A stretch of 34,271 nt of DNA from Deltaproteobacteria bacterium (lineage in GTDB: Bacteria > Myxococcota_A > Polyangia > Haliangiales > Haliangiaceae), in the NCBI GenBank assembly GCA_020630875.1, contig JAHDIH010000001.1, forward strand, positions 754,722 to 788,992, given 5' to 3'. Numbering within the stretch: position 1 is the first letter of the stretch; each line of letters starts with the position of its first letter. The position numbers and the translations under genes were made by a program. Below the pieces are notes generated by a model that worked only from the letters and a program-made list of their open reading frames with translations, had not been told where the DNA came from and ran no database searches. Positions 6,897 through 15,311 of this stretch are shown piece by piece.

Positions 6897-8006
6897 TTGG
6901 ATGTGAGAGCTCTGACGCTAGTTACAGGTGGCACAAAGGGGATAGGCCTCAGTATTACCAAAGGCTTGGAACGTCGAGGCATTGCCTACATCACCTGCGG
7001 TCGGGACATTCAAGCCTTACAGCAAACCGGCGCTGAATTCTCCATTGCAACGGATTTGTCTACTACCTCTGGGGTGAGGGAACTCATCAAAAAAACTCTT
7101 GAATATTGCCAGAAAAACAACTGTTGGATTAGTGCGCTTGTCAACAATGCAGGGGTGGTTGAAAACGGACGGTTGGAGAATGCTTCTGATGGTAGTTGGG
7201 AGCGAATGATGACCGTAAATTCGTACGCGCCATTTGCTCTTTGTCGTGCATTTATTCCAACGATGAAGAAAAATGATTTCGGACGTATCGTAAATGTAGC
7301 CTCGTTGGCGGGTTTGCAAGGGTACAACTACAGCTCCATCTACTGCGCCTCGAAACACGCTCTCGTTGGACTGACTCGAGGGCTGAATCATGAATTAGAG
7401 ACAACCAATATCGTAGTTTCCGCGGTATGTCCGGGGTTTGTGGATACACCGATGTTGCAATCAGCCGCTTTGCGTTTGTCAGAATCTAAACGTATCTCGC
7501 TTTCGCAAGCTATGTCTCATTTCGCCTCGCAAAATGACGAAGGGAAACTAACCAAAACAAGCGAAGTGACTGAAGTTGTAATGCGATGCCTTGGAGACTC
7601 AGCACAGGCTGGAGTTCAAGTGGTGCGGCCTCATGTTCGATTCGCAGATTCGCCTTCTCAAGGGCGTGGGAAAGGTTTTTCTCACGCGGCGATATCTACA
7701 GGCCGCTGGTGCTCTGTGGCGGGACAAGTTGGTGTGGAAGCCGGACCAGGGCTTGTGGCTCAATTTAAACTGGCTTTGCAAAGAAATCTTGAAATGGTTC
7801 GTCAACAGGGTGGCGGCCCTCACAATATCGTTTCTCTCATCGTCTACGTGACCGATATGGATAATTATCGCAATAATTTGGAAGGGTTGGGCAGGGCGTT
7901 TCGAGAATCTATGTTGGGATTTTATCCACCTATGGCGCTGGTGGAAACCACGAACCTTGTGGACATTGGCGCGGTCGTGGAGATACAGTCAGCGGCGGTC
8001 CTATGA
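6897..8006 (+). CDS. SDR oxidoreductase fused to a Rid (YjgF) domain
   Basis: A 369-residue two-domain protein. Residues 1-230 are a short-chain dehydrogenase/reductase: TGGTKGIG (10-17) for NAD(P), NNAG (83-86), catalytic Ser136 and Y149-x3-K153. Residues about 255-369 are a Rid-family domain (FSHAAISTGRW, AGQVGV, QRNLEMV, VSLIVYVTDMDNY, VVEIQSAAV). Rid domains often form trimers and RidA hydrolyses reactive enamines/imines. Here the RidA Arg in the PARS motif is Met346 (YPPMALVE), so RidA-type deaminase activity is doubtful. No stop or frameshift separates the domains. The start is TTG 6897 or GTG 6903; neither has a clear Shine-Dalgarno. It is the first of five coupled genes; the crotonase start overlaps its stop as ATGA. 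Confidence 0.85.
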   Translation: MDVRALTLVTGGTKGIGLSITKGLERRGIAYITCGRDIQALQQTGAEFSIATDLSTTSGVRELIKKTLEYCQKNNCWISALVNNAGVVENGRLENASDGSWERMMTVNSYAPFALCRAFIPTMKKNDFGRIVNVASLAGLQGYNYSSIYCASKHALVGLTRGLNHELETTNIVVSAVCPGFVDTPMLQSAALRLSESKRISLSQAMSHFASQNDEGKLTKTSEVTEVVMRCLGDSAQAGVQVVRPHVRFADSPSQGRGKGFSHAAISTGRWCSVAGQVGVEAGPGLVAQFKLALQRNLEMVRQQGGGPHNIVSLIVYVTDMDNYRNNLEGLGRAFRESMLGFYPPMALVETTNLVDIGAVVEIQSAAVL

Positions 8007-8773
8007 GCGATTGGAAAGTTACTAAGTCTGATAAGGTTGCAACTCTCGAGTTGTCTCGACCAAGAACGTATAATTCGATCACGTTTGAGATGTACGAAGC
8101 GTTAAGCGACTTTTTTGAGTCTGAACTCTCTGATGTAAATGCCGTGGTGATATGCGGAGCGAACGGTACGTTCTGTTCTGGTGGCGACCGCTACGAAATA
8201 ATTGGCCCGCTGCTCAAGCAATCAGCGCAAGAGCAACTGGCTTTTACACGGCTGACCTGCCGGCTGATCAAAGCGATTAAGGAATGCCCCATTCCCGTAG
8301 TTGCTGCAATCACGGGGAGTGCGGTAGGAGCCGGAGCCGTGATCGCCCTGGCCGCTGACCTTCGAGTGGCGACAAAAGACTCTCAAGTTGGTTTTGTTTT
8401 TCCGTCGGTGGGGCTTTCTGGGGCAGATATGGGGGCTGCTTACCTTTTGCAAAGGGTCGTAGGGTTAGGAATTGCGAGCGAATTTCTACTTCTGGGAAAG
8501 TTAATCGCAGCGAAGCGGTTAAAAGAAGTTGGTTTTTATAACTTCGTAGAAGAAAGCAATGAAAGTTGTCATAATAAGGCTCAACGCTTAGCAAGAATGA
8601 TGGCGGATGGACCTACCTTTGCAAACCGAGTGACTAAGGCCATGATTGAAAAAACAAGTACGATGTCATTAGCAGAGGCCTTAGAGGCGGAAGCTGTCGC
8701 GCAGGCAGAGTGCATGCAGAGCGGCGAGTTTATGAAAGCATGCGCAGGTTTTTCTGAGGGGAGAGGACGTTGA
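8003..8773 (+). CDS. Enoyl-CoA hydratase/isomerase (crotonase) family protein
   Basis: A 256-residue crotonase, acting on an acyl-CoA thioester. The oxyanion-hole segments are CSGGD (58-62) and GSAVGAGAVIALAADLR (105-121). The segment FVFPSVGLSGADMGAAYLL lacks the Glu usually found at the FPE position of hydratases (Ser135 here). This GLSGADMGAA-type motif, as I recall, marks a crotonase subgroup found beside aromatic CoA-ligase genes, so the activity may be isomerase, hydratase or ring hydrolase rather than classical beta-oxidation hydration. The start ATG overlaps the upstream TGA by four bases, and the next gene overlaps its stop by four bases. Confidence 0.85.
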   Translation: MSDWKVTKSDKVATLELSRPRTYNSITFEMYEALSDFFESELSDVNAVVICGANGTFCSGGDRYEIIGPLLKQSAQEQLAFTRLTCRLIKAIKECPIPVVAAITGSAVGAGAVIALAADLRVATKDSQVGFVFPSVGLSGADMGAAYLLQRVVGLGIASEFLLLGKLIAAKRLKEVGFYNFVEESNESCHNKAQRLARMMADGPTFANRVTKAMIEKTSTMSLAEALEAEAVAQAECMQSGEFMKACAGFSEGRGR

Positions 8774-9843
8774 TTGCCCAACTCACTCATGATGTTTCAG
8801 GGATTCTTTCGGTAGATAACCTTCTTTCAGAGTTTGAGTCGCTTCCCACTCCCCCCCGATCGGGGGTTTCAGAAATCTCAACGTGGTTTGAAGATCACCG
8901 TTTTCTTAGATTGCTCGAAGCAGACGCTGGAACGCTTTCAGTGGCGAGGACTTATCTTGCGTACCACAGCCCACTAGCTGACAGCATTTTTGCGGTGCAT
9001 GGACTTTGCTCTCGGACGTTACAAAATGGCAACTCTAGACATTTAGCCACGCTCTCTGCACGTTCACTTGGTGCTTTTGCGTTAACGGAATCTGGCGCCG
9101 GAAGTGATGCTCGAGCAGTTAGCTGCAACGCGCAAACAGTAGACGGCGGTTATGTGCTCACGGGAACAAAGAGTTTTGTCTCGAATGCCCCCGTAGCAGT
9201 AGGTTGCGTTTGTTTTGCTCAGGTTGATGGTGGCAGCAGCTCTAGTGTTTCTGCTTTTTGGGTACCGTTCGATGCGAATGGAATAGAGGTCGAGGAACTT
9301 GACGCAGGCGATCATATTATTGGCAGTGTTAACTTTCTTTCTGTAGAATTGGACGAGTCTTCTCTTGTGGGTGGGGTTGGACAAGGGATGTCGCTAGCGT
9401 TTGAGACATTGGGGGTATTTCGAGCTACGGTTGGTGCATCGGCAATCGGAATGGCTATGCGGGCATTCGATGAGGCGATAAATCACACCTCCAATAGAAG
9501 TCAATTTGGAAAAAAGTTGATAGCTATTGAATCCTTACAAAACGAGCTCGCTGAAATTTTCGCTAAACTTGAACTAGCAAAGTCTCTTTTATGGCGCACC
9601 GTTCACCGACAAGTAAACGGCAAAAGTACCGCAAGTGATGTCTCACTTGCAAAGTGGCAATGCACGGAGCTCGCTCAACAAATTATCGATGGTTGCCTAC
9701 AGCTCCATGGTGGGCTTGGCATTTTGGAGGATAGTGTAGTGCAACAATTGTATCTGGCAATTCGGCCGCAGCGTATTTACGAGGGCACTTCTGAGATTCA
9801 ACGGCGTATTGTAGGGAGAGCAATTGCAAAACGTTTCAAATAA
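8770..9843 (+). CDS. Acyl-CoA dehydrogenase
   Basis: A 357-residue FAD-dependent acyl-CoA dehydrogenase. Motifs: FALTESGAGSDA (103-114), the flavin/substrate segment; RSQFGKK; QLHGGLGILED; and RIYEGTSEIQ, whose Glu338 matches the catalytic base of medium-chain enzymes. It is slightly short at the N-terminus compared with the usual 380 residues. The TTG start at 8770 overlaps the crotonase stop by four bases and is preceded by a purine-rich GGGGAGAGGA ribosome binding site (about 8758-8767). Electrons would pass to ETF; no etf genes are in the window. Substrate is unknown, but neighbours suggest a cyclic or branched acyl-CoA made by the ligase downstream. Confidence 0.9.
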   Translation: MIAQLTHDVSGILSVDNLLSEFESLPTPPRSGVSEISTWFEDHRFLRLLEADAGTLSVARTYLAYHSPLADSIFAVHGLCSRTLQNGNSRHLATLSARSLGAFALTESGAGSDARAVSCNAQTVDGGYVLTGTKSFVSNAPVAVGCVCFAQVDGGSSSSVSAFWVPFDANGIEVEELDAGDHIIGSVNFLSVELDESSLVGGVGQGMSLAFETLGVFRATVGASAIGMAMRAFDEAINHTSNRSQFGKKLIAIESLQNELAEIFAKLELAKSLLWRTVHRQVNGKSTASDVSLAKWQCTELAQQIIDGCLQLHGGLGILEDSVVQQLYLAIRPQRIYEGTSEIQRRIVGRAIAKRFK

Positions 9844-11203
9844 GGCGTGGGATTACTTTCTCGAAAAAAACGCTGACGAATCTCCCGACAAAGTCGCCGT
9901 ATTCACAGATGTTGAAAATGTGACCTTTCAGCAACTTCGAGTCGGGGCGCTACGCGTCGGACAAAAGATACGGTTTCTGGCTCCAGAAGACGCTACTGTC
10001 ATCATTGGCTTGGCAGATGGTGTCGCGCTCGCTTGGGCTGTATACGGTTGCATCTCGCAAGGATTACCTTTTGTAGTTGTTGCTCCACAAGCTGCGGAGC
10101 AAACAAGCAAGCTTTTTGCAGGCGCAACGTTTCGAATTGGGATGGACAGTCGGCTAAGCGAGAGTGAAATAGAATGCATCGCTCGAGATCCCGGCGCTTC
10201 AGGCAAAGCAAGCGCAGGTGGAAACTGCCTTCTGCACCTTCTCACTACAGGATCTACGGGAAAGGCAAAAGTTCTAAGTCACTCTCCAGAGTCCATCATT
10301 CACTGTACTGAATCCTACGCCAAAGGCTGTCTGGGGATGAACGAATCGGACGTCACTTTAGCGGTTTCTAGTCTGTCTTTTGGATACGCCCTTGGAGCGA
10401 ATCTTCTTTTTCCTATCGCTTGTGGAGGCGCGGCAACCTTGCTCAGGGAAAAACTTGTTCCAAGTAGGTTATTGAAAGCAATCAATCGCTTTCAACCGAC
10501 AATCGTATTCAATATTCCTTCGACGTTGCAGAAACTAATTTCTTTGGCAAACCAACATACCTCGACACGTATAAGATTTCAGGTTTCTGCCGGTGAGCAT
10601 TTGGCAGAAGAAGTGCAAAAACGTTTTGAGACTGCGTGGGGGCAACCGGTGATAAACGGTCTGGGGTCCGCGGAACTTGCTCACATCTACATTTCGAACC
10701 GCCCCGGCGAAAAGTCCTTGGGCTCACTTGGTTGGCCAATCGATGGCTATCAAGTAAAGCTGCAGTGCGAAGAAGGCGAAAGGGAAGGTGCCATTCTTGT
10801 CAAAGGCCCGTCACTTGCCGAGAAGACCGACGAGCACGGTTGGTTCAATACAGGAGACGTGGCCTTTCAAAGAAGCGATGGTAGCTATTCTTTTGTTGGT
10901 CGCGTAGACAGCCGTTTTAAGGTTTCCGGAAAATACGTGACTCCAGAGAAGGTAGAAGAAGCCCTTTTAACTTGTGTCTCGGTTGGAGATGTTGCGGTAA
11001 CGTACCAGAGAATCAATGGTGTTACTAAACCGGTAGCTTTTTTGAGTTCTAAGGTGGACGACCTTGACGCGTTGAAGACCGCGGTAGCCGATAGCTGTGG
11101 GAAGCATTCGATTCCCGCTAGGTGGTATGATGTTGAGCAAATGCCTCGTAACAGCCGAGGTAAGTTAGACCGACAGGCGCTGGAAGGTTTCTTGTGCAAC
11201 TAG
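9824..11203 (+). CDS. AMP-forming acyl-CoA ligase, benzoate-CoA ligase-like
   Basis: A 459-residue member of the ANL superfamily that activates a carboxylic acid to its CoA thioester through an acyl-AMP. Motifs in order: LLTTGSTGKAKVLSHSP (ATP loop), GLGSAELAHIY (A5), HGWFNTGDV (A7), GRVDSRFKVSGKYVTPEKVE (A8 hinge), PRNSRGKLDR with catalytic Lys447. Length and the SAELAHIYISN segment recall benzoate/aminobenzoate-CoA ligases, though it is shorter than the roughly 520 residues usual there, mainly at the N-terminus. The TTG start at 9824 lies five bases after AGGGAG (9813-9818) and inside the end of the dehydrogenase gene (20-base overlap), so translation is coupled. It is the likely entry enzyme of the pathway. 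Confidence 0.85.
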   Translation: MQNVSNKAWDYFLEKNADESPDKVAVFTDVENVTFQQLRVGALRVGQKIRFLAPEDATVIIGLADGVALAWAVYGCISQGLPFVVVAPQAAEQTSKLFAGATFRIGMDSRLSESEIECIARDPGASGKASAGGNCLLHLLTTGSTGKAKVLSHSPESIIHCTESYAKGCLGMNESDVTLAVSSLSFGYALGANLLFPIACGGAATLLREKLVPSRLLKAINRFQPTIVFNIPSTLQKLISLANQHTSTRIRFQVSAGEHLAEEVQKRFETAWGQPVINGLGSAELAHIYISNRPGEKSLGSLGWPIDGYQVKLQCEEGEREGAILVKGPSLAEKTDEHGWFNTGDVAFQRSDGSYSFVGRVDSRFKVSGKYVTPEKVEEALLTCVSVGDVAVTYQRINGVTKPVAFLSSKVDDLDALKTAVADSCGKHSIPARWYDVEQMPRNSRGKLDRQALEGFLCN

Positions 11204-11922
11204 CTGCAATGACCAGTCCCGAGGTAGCGAAGTTGATTTCTGCTTCCAATAAGACCATCGTTCTTTTTCCGGTGGGGTGTTTAGAGCCGCATGGACCACA
11301 CCTACCTTTGGCAACGGATACATTAATCTCTGAATCGGTAGCGACGCGCGCGGCGAATAAACTTGCGGAGCATGGCGTAACTTGCGTGATAGCTCCATCA
11401 CTACCTTACGGAGTAACAAATTGCGCTGCAGGTTTTGCAGGCGCTACCACGGTAAGCCCTGAAACGATGCTCACTATGATAAGTGAGATTTGCGGATCGT
11501 TTTTGAACCAAGGATTTGACGGAGTTTGTTTGATAAATAATCATCTTGAGCCAGCGCAGTACAGCGCGTTAAAATCGTGCATAGGCGAGAGCATTTCGCT
11601 TGCATGTCCTCTCGATCCTGAATGGGGGCGGCGGCTTGGTGAAGAGTTTCGCAAAGGAGAGTGCCACGGAGGTCAATACGAAACGTCTATCGCCCTCGCG
11701 GGATTTGGCGATTTGGTGAAAGACTATTCGGATCTTCCTGAGGTTGCCGTTAGTTTGTCTGATGCTTTGCGCGAGGGTAAGACCACGTTCTCCGAAATGG
11801 GGCTCCACCAGGCTTACGCAGGGAACCCCTCAGCAGCAACGGTCAACGAAGGGCACCGACTATTGGACATCCTAGCATCAATGGTTGCGGATGAGGCGTT
11901 GAAGTTACTCCCTGGTTGCTAA
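11194..11922 (+). CDS. Creatininase-family amidohydrolase
   Basis: A 242-residue protein of the creatininase family of metal-dependent amide hydrolases, which includes creatinine amidohydrolase, the archaeal formamide hydrolase ArfB and the mycofactocin peptidase MftE. The metal-site motif [14 protein letters not shown] supplies Glu31, His33, His36 and Asp42; NNHLEP supplies His117; and HGGQYETS supplies His158 and Glu163. The GTG start at 11194 is supported by GGAAGG (11182-11187) and overlaps the ligase stop by ten bases. An in-frame ATG at 11209 is the alternative. As last gene of the CoA-pathway cluster it may release the carboxylate or amine substrate from an amide or formamide; that is inference. 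Its 3' end overlaps trxB by 18 bases on the opposite strand. Confidence 0.83.
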   Translation: MQLAAMTSPEVAKLISASNKTIVLFPVGCLEPHGPHLPLATDTLISESVATRAANKLAEHGVTCVIAPSLPYGVTNCAAGFAGATTVSPETMLTMISEICGSFLNQGFDGVCLINNHLEPAQYSALKSCIGESISLACPLDPEWGRRLGEEFRKGECHGGQYETSIALAGFGDLVKDYSDLPEVAVSLSDALREGKTTFSEMGLHQAYAGNPSAATVNEGHRLLDILASMVADEALKLLPGC

Positions 11923-12855
11923 GAAGTGTTCCGCTTCCAACGCTGACATGCATCCGCTTCCCGCAGCGGTAATCGCTTGTCGCCATTTCTTATCTTGAAC
12001 ATCTCCAGCAGCGTATACCCCTGGAACGTTCGTTTGCGTTGAGTCAGGAGCGGTGATGATGTATCCGTCTTCGTCCAACTCTATCTGCCCGTCAAGAAAG
12101 TCAGTGTTGGGCTTGTGTCCGATAGCAAAGAATAACCCCGAGCATTCAAGCTCTTTGAGGTCTCCGGTTTTGGCATCTTTCACTACGATACTTTCCAAAA
12201 ACTCGTCCCCTTTTGCTTCTTCAACAGTCTGAGACCAAAGAATTTCGATCTTAGGATTGTCGAAAACTCTCTTTTGCATAATTTTGGATGCGCGCAGTTC
12301 GTCTCTTCGGTGCACCAAGTAAACTTTGGAGCCGAATTTGGTGAGGAAACTCGCTTCTTCACACGCGGAATCTCCTCCTCCAATCACCGCCAATGGTTTG
12401 TTTCTAAAACCGGGAAGGGCACCATCGCATACCGCACAAGCCGAAACACCGCGTTGCCAAAGTTCTCCATCTCTTGCTCCAGGTACCGGGAGGCGTTTGG
12501 CTGTTGCACCCGTAGCCAAAATTATGGTTTCTGCCGTTCCTTCACGTTCGTCTGTTTTGAAACGATAAGGATGACTTGAAAAGTCGACGCTGTTGACCGT
12601 CTCTGTATGGATGACGGTACCGAATCTTTCTGACTGGGCCCGGAAACGAAGGCACAAATCTGGCCCTTCGATGCCTTCAGGAAAACCAGGGAAGTTCTCT
12701 ACATCGGTTGTAGTTGTTAACTGGCCTCCCGCAGCAACGCCGCCGGCCATAAAGCCTTCGAACAATACTGGGTTTAGTTCTGCCCTTGCAGCATAAATAG
12801 CAGCAGTGTGCGCTGCTGGGCCGCTTCCGATGATTACAACTTTGTGTGCTGTCAT
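11905..12855 (-). CDS. trxB: Thioredoxin reductase
   Basis: A 316-residue low-molecular-weight thioredoxin reductase, which passes electrons from NADPH through FAD to thioredoxin. Features: N-terminal FAD site [10 protein letters not shown] (10-19), redox pair C140-A-V-C143, NADPH site [10 protein letters not shown] (159-168) followed by [10 protein letters not shown], and the C-terminal FAD contact YAAGDV. The length is typical for the family. The ATG start has no clear Shine-Dalgarno. DUF507 lies 39 bases upstream on the same strand, so both may be transcribed together. No thioredoxin gene is in the window. Confidence 0.95.
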   Translation of the reverse strand: MTAHKVVIIGSGPAAHTAAIYAARAELNPVLFEGFMAGGVAAGGQLTTTTDVENFPGFPEGIEGPDLCLRFRAQSERFGTVIHTETVNSVDFSSHPYRFKTDEREGTAETIILATGATAKRLPVPGARDGELWQRGVSACAVCDGALPGFRNKPLAVIGGGDSACEEASFLTKFGSKVYLVHRRDELRASKIMQKRVFDNPKIEILWSQTVEEAKGDEFLESIVVKDAKTGDLKELECSGLFFAIGHKPNTDFLDGQIELDEDGYIITAPDSTQTNVPGVYAAGDVQDKKWRQAITAAGSGCMSALEAEHFLATRE

Positions 12856-12894
12856 GATATTTGTTTAACGTTTCTAAAGAGGAAAATGTTATGG

Positions 12895-13410
12895 CTATTC
12901 TTCGAGTCCACGGCTGGACTTTATCTGTTCCATTACCTTCTGATACTCGATTTCCCACGAGCTGGTACCTTGTTCGATGTTCTTGATACGACTTCTGACT
13001 TCTTTGTCTAAGGTGTCATCGTCGTCCATGTTCTTGACAAGGATGTTTTTCATTTTGCGAATCAGCGTTCCGTCGGTGGCAAAAACTTCATCGACGTGAG
13101 CCGATTGCATGAAAGTTTCGAGTAGTTGAGTGCAGATCCATCCCACCGCATCTTCACCAAGACCGAATCCTTTTTTGTCGGCCAATAATCGCTTGGTGCG
13201 TCCCATGGCACTTTGAGGAAGGTTTCGAATCTCGATAGTGTCTTTGGCTCGCTCAGTCAAATCTCGATCTTGACGAATGTACTCTCGGAGAACTGCTGAG
13301 ACGTCTAGTTCAGCTTCGCGTTTGTTGCTGACTTCGATATCTCCGGCGCTCGTTAAATCGGTAACAATTTCTTTGGCAATTCCGTCTACTTTTGCAGCAT
13401 AAAGCTTCAT
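12895..13410 (-). CDS. DUF507 family protein
   Basis: A 171-residue protein that matches DUF507 as I know it: KLYAAKVDGIAKEIVTDL near the N-terminus, TERAKDTIEIRNLP in the middle, LADKKGFGLGEDAVGWI, and the C-terminal RSRIKNIEQGTSSWEIEYQ. The family is common in deltaproteobacteria and relatives and has no established function. It is predicted soluble, helical and highly charged. The start codon is 60 bases from the divergent mutT start. On the minus strand TAGGCT stands six bases before the ATG, with TTGTTT 17 bases further up, a weak leaderless-type arrangement. It is placed directly upstream of trxB. Confidence 0.85.
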   Translation of the reverse strand: MKLYAAKVDGIAKEIVTDLTSAGDIEVSNKREAELDVSAVLREYIRQDRDLTERAKDTIEIRNLPQSAMGRTKRLLADKKGFGLGEDAVGWICTQLLETFMQSAHVDEVFATDGTLIRKMKNILVKNMDDDDTLDKEVRSRIKNIEQGTSSWEIEYQKVMEQIKSSRGLEE

Positions 13411-13470
13411 AGACCCAGCCTAGTCGCCTCGTATCGAATAAACAACCACCGGCGACCACAACTGTCAGAA

Positions 13471-13899
13471 ATGAGGTACATTTTTCCAGTGCGAGAAAGA
13501 AAAATCGTTTCTGCCGCGATTGCGATATCTGAAGACCGTACCAAGGTCCTGTTGACGAAGCGTAAGATGACGCAACGCCATGGCGGCAAATGGGAGTTTC
13601 CTGGAGGCAAAGTTGAGTCCGGGGAAAGTCCGCAGGTAGGTCTTGCGCGGGAGCTTCGAGAAGAGCTCGCTTGTCGCAGTATCGTCGGGCGGCCGTTTGA
13701 GGTGGTTCACCATTCTTATCCTGACTTCGATGTCATTTTAATATTTTTCCTAGTGCAGCTTTTGGACGCCCCTCAGTGTGTAGAAGTGGCCGAAGCTAAG
13801 TGGTTCACCCCAGGTGAGCTTACATCAGCAGACATTTTAGAGGCGGATTTACCGTTAATTCGACGAATAAGTGGTGAAGGAGTGCCTTCATTTGTTTGA
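13471..13899 (+). CDS. mutT: MutT-type Nudix hydrolase
   Basis: A 142-residue Nudix protein resembling MutT, the 8-oxo-dGTP diphosphatase that keeps oxidised guanine out of DNA. The Nudix box is complete: GKVESGE, seven residues, then RELREEL (G-x5-E-x7-R-E-U-x-E-E-U), although the Gly usually following is Ala. KWEFPGGKVE and the HSYPDF segment are typical of MutT. No Shine-Dalgarno is evident before ATG 13471. The final codons contain the -35 (TTGACG) of the next gene's promoter, so the two genes need not share a transcript. Confidence 0.85.
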   Translation: MRYIFPVRERKIVSAAIAISEDRTKVLLTKRKMTQRHGGKWEFPGGKVESGESPQVGLARELREELACRSIVGRPFEVVHHSYPDFDVILIFFLVQLLDAPQCVEVAEAKWFTPGELTSADILEADLPLIRRISGEGVPSFV

Positions 13900-13925
13900 C
13901 GGTCGCTGATTGAACGTCATACAAT
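13896..13925 (+). promoter_or_regulatory. Sigma-70-type promoter overlapping the mutT stop; leaderless start for the pseudokinase gene
   Basis: TTGACG (13896-13901) and TACAAT (13920-13925) are 18 bases apart, each matching five of six consensus positions. GTG 13932 begins exactly six bases after the -10, so the predicted transcription start is the start codon itself. No Shine-Dalgarno is present. The -35 includes the TGA stop of mutT. This is the strongest promoter I can see in the window. Confidence 0.6.
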
Positions 13926-13931
13926 TTCGTT

Positions 13932-15311
13932 GTGGGGGCAAAAATTTCTAAAGAAGCGTTGTGCGAAGAAGCACGATTTATTTTGGCAAACGTTCTGGCT
14001 GAATCAAGATACGGTAAGAAGCATCGTTATTCAGACATCGGTAAGGTTTGTGACGGGGCAATTTCGCTACCATTCAAAGAGTACATCGACTTTTTAGAGC
14101 AGCATGGTTACCTTCGTTACGAACGCAAGACCAAGTTGCTTAGAATATCGACTCAGGGGGAGAGCGTCGTTAACGGCGGGGGACTTGCGCAGCTTTCGAG
14201 TAACGTCAGTGCTCACTTCAAACAAATCATTGCCTCTTCTTCGACTTCCAGTAAAGTTTCGAAGAGTTCTTCGAAGTCCTATCCGTCTTCATCTTCCTCT
14301 GGATCTTCCAAGCGAGATAATGGTCTGGGAATCGTCGATCGCTACGATAAGTTGGCGACCATCGGCAATGGCGGAGTGGGGACCGTGTATCGCGCGCGCC
14401 ACATTCCGTTGGGGCGAGAAGTGGCACTCAAGGAGATTAAAGATATCTTTGATCTGTTCGTTCCGGAACAACACGAAGAGATTCGGCGTCGGTTCGCGGA
14501 AGCAATTGCGCAAGCAGCGAGTGTTTCGCATCCGAATATCAATCCGATATTTGATGTCTGCATCGATGCAGAGTTCCCGTTTATCGTGTCGGAGCTTTCT
14601 CCGAGCGGTTCGTTGAGAAGAATTCTAAATGAGAGCGATGAAGTTCCGGTCGCCACTACGATGAGGTACTTACTCCAGTCTTTGCATGGGCTCCGAGCGG
14701 CTCATGAATCTAGAGTTTATCATCGTGGCCTCAAACCAGAGCAAATTCTCATTGATGCCCACGATAACGTGAGGATCAGTGACTTTGCGTTGACTAAAAT
14801 CGTAGAGCAGGACGCATCAAACGTAAGGCAGGTTTACGTTGGGCAAGGAAACATCGCCTATATGGCACCGGAGTTTTATACGGATCCCTCGGGGCTCTCC
14901 GCTCCGGCAGACATCTACTCTTTAGGTATCATCTTTTACGAGTTACTGACTCGACGGGTACCCGGAAGACGTTCGCCCATGCCGTCCAGCATTAACCGGC
15001 AGGTACCTACGGAACTCGATGACATTTTCGACAAGATGACAAGAGACAGTCGTGCCGAGCGTTACGCTTCGGTAGAAGAGATTCTAGAAGACCTTGATAA
15101 GCTAGACGGCCTCAACGAAATTCTAGGTCAACAGACACTTCTTGCAGTTTCTGAGAATCCCCTTGAGCCACTTGCAGGTGACAAGGTGGAATCTATCGCG
15201 GAGCAGCTGGAGCCTGAGAATACCTCGCTCGATACGCCACAACTTACTGTGGACGATGAACTCGATGAGTTTTCTAAAGAAATCGACGATGCGCTCGATG
15301 CTGCGAACTAA
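13932..15311 (+). CDS. Protein kinase-like pseudokinase with N-terminal winged-helix-like domain
   Basis: A 459-residue protein. Residues 1-80 look like a winged-helix module (YSDIGKVCDGAISLPFKEYIDFLEQHGYL, then KLLRIS). A Ser-rich linker (about 103-130) follows, then a PknB-like kinase fold (about 137-390) and an acidic tail. The glycine loop GNGGVG and Lys167 (VALKEI) are kept. The catalytic loop reads HRGLKPEQ: Gly266 replaces the HRD Asp and Gln271 replaces the Asn. The metal motif is DFA rather than DFG (284-286), and the alpha-C Glu is displaced by one. It may bind ATP but should not phosphorylate by the normal mechanism. The only start is GTG, with no Shine-Dalgarno, positioned for a leaderless mRNA. 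The last four bases overlap the convergent AAA-TPR gene. Confidence 0.82.
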   Translation: MGAKISKEALCEEARFILANVLAESRYGKKHRYSDIGKVCDGAISLPFKEYIDFLEQHGYLRYERKTKLLRISTQGESVVNGGGLAQLSSNVSAHFKQIIASSSTSSKVSKSSSKSYPSSSSSGSSKRDNGLGIVDRYDKLATIGNGGVGTVYRARHIPLGREVALKEIKDIFDLFVPEQHEEIRRRFAEAIAQAASVSHPNINPIFDVCIDAEFPFIVSELSPSGSLRRILNESDEVPVATTMRYLLQSLHGLRAAHESRVYHRGLKPEQILIDAHDNVRISDFALTKIVEQDASNVRQVYVGQGNIAYMAPEFYTDPSGLSAPADIYSLGIIFYELLTRRVPGRRSPMPSSINRQVPTELDDIFDKMTRDSRAERYASVEEILEDLDKLDGLNEILGQQTLLAVSENPLEPLAGDKVESIAEQLEPENTSLDTPQLTVDDELDEFSKEIDDALDAAN

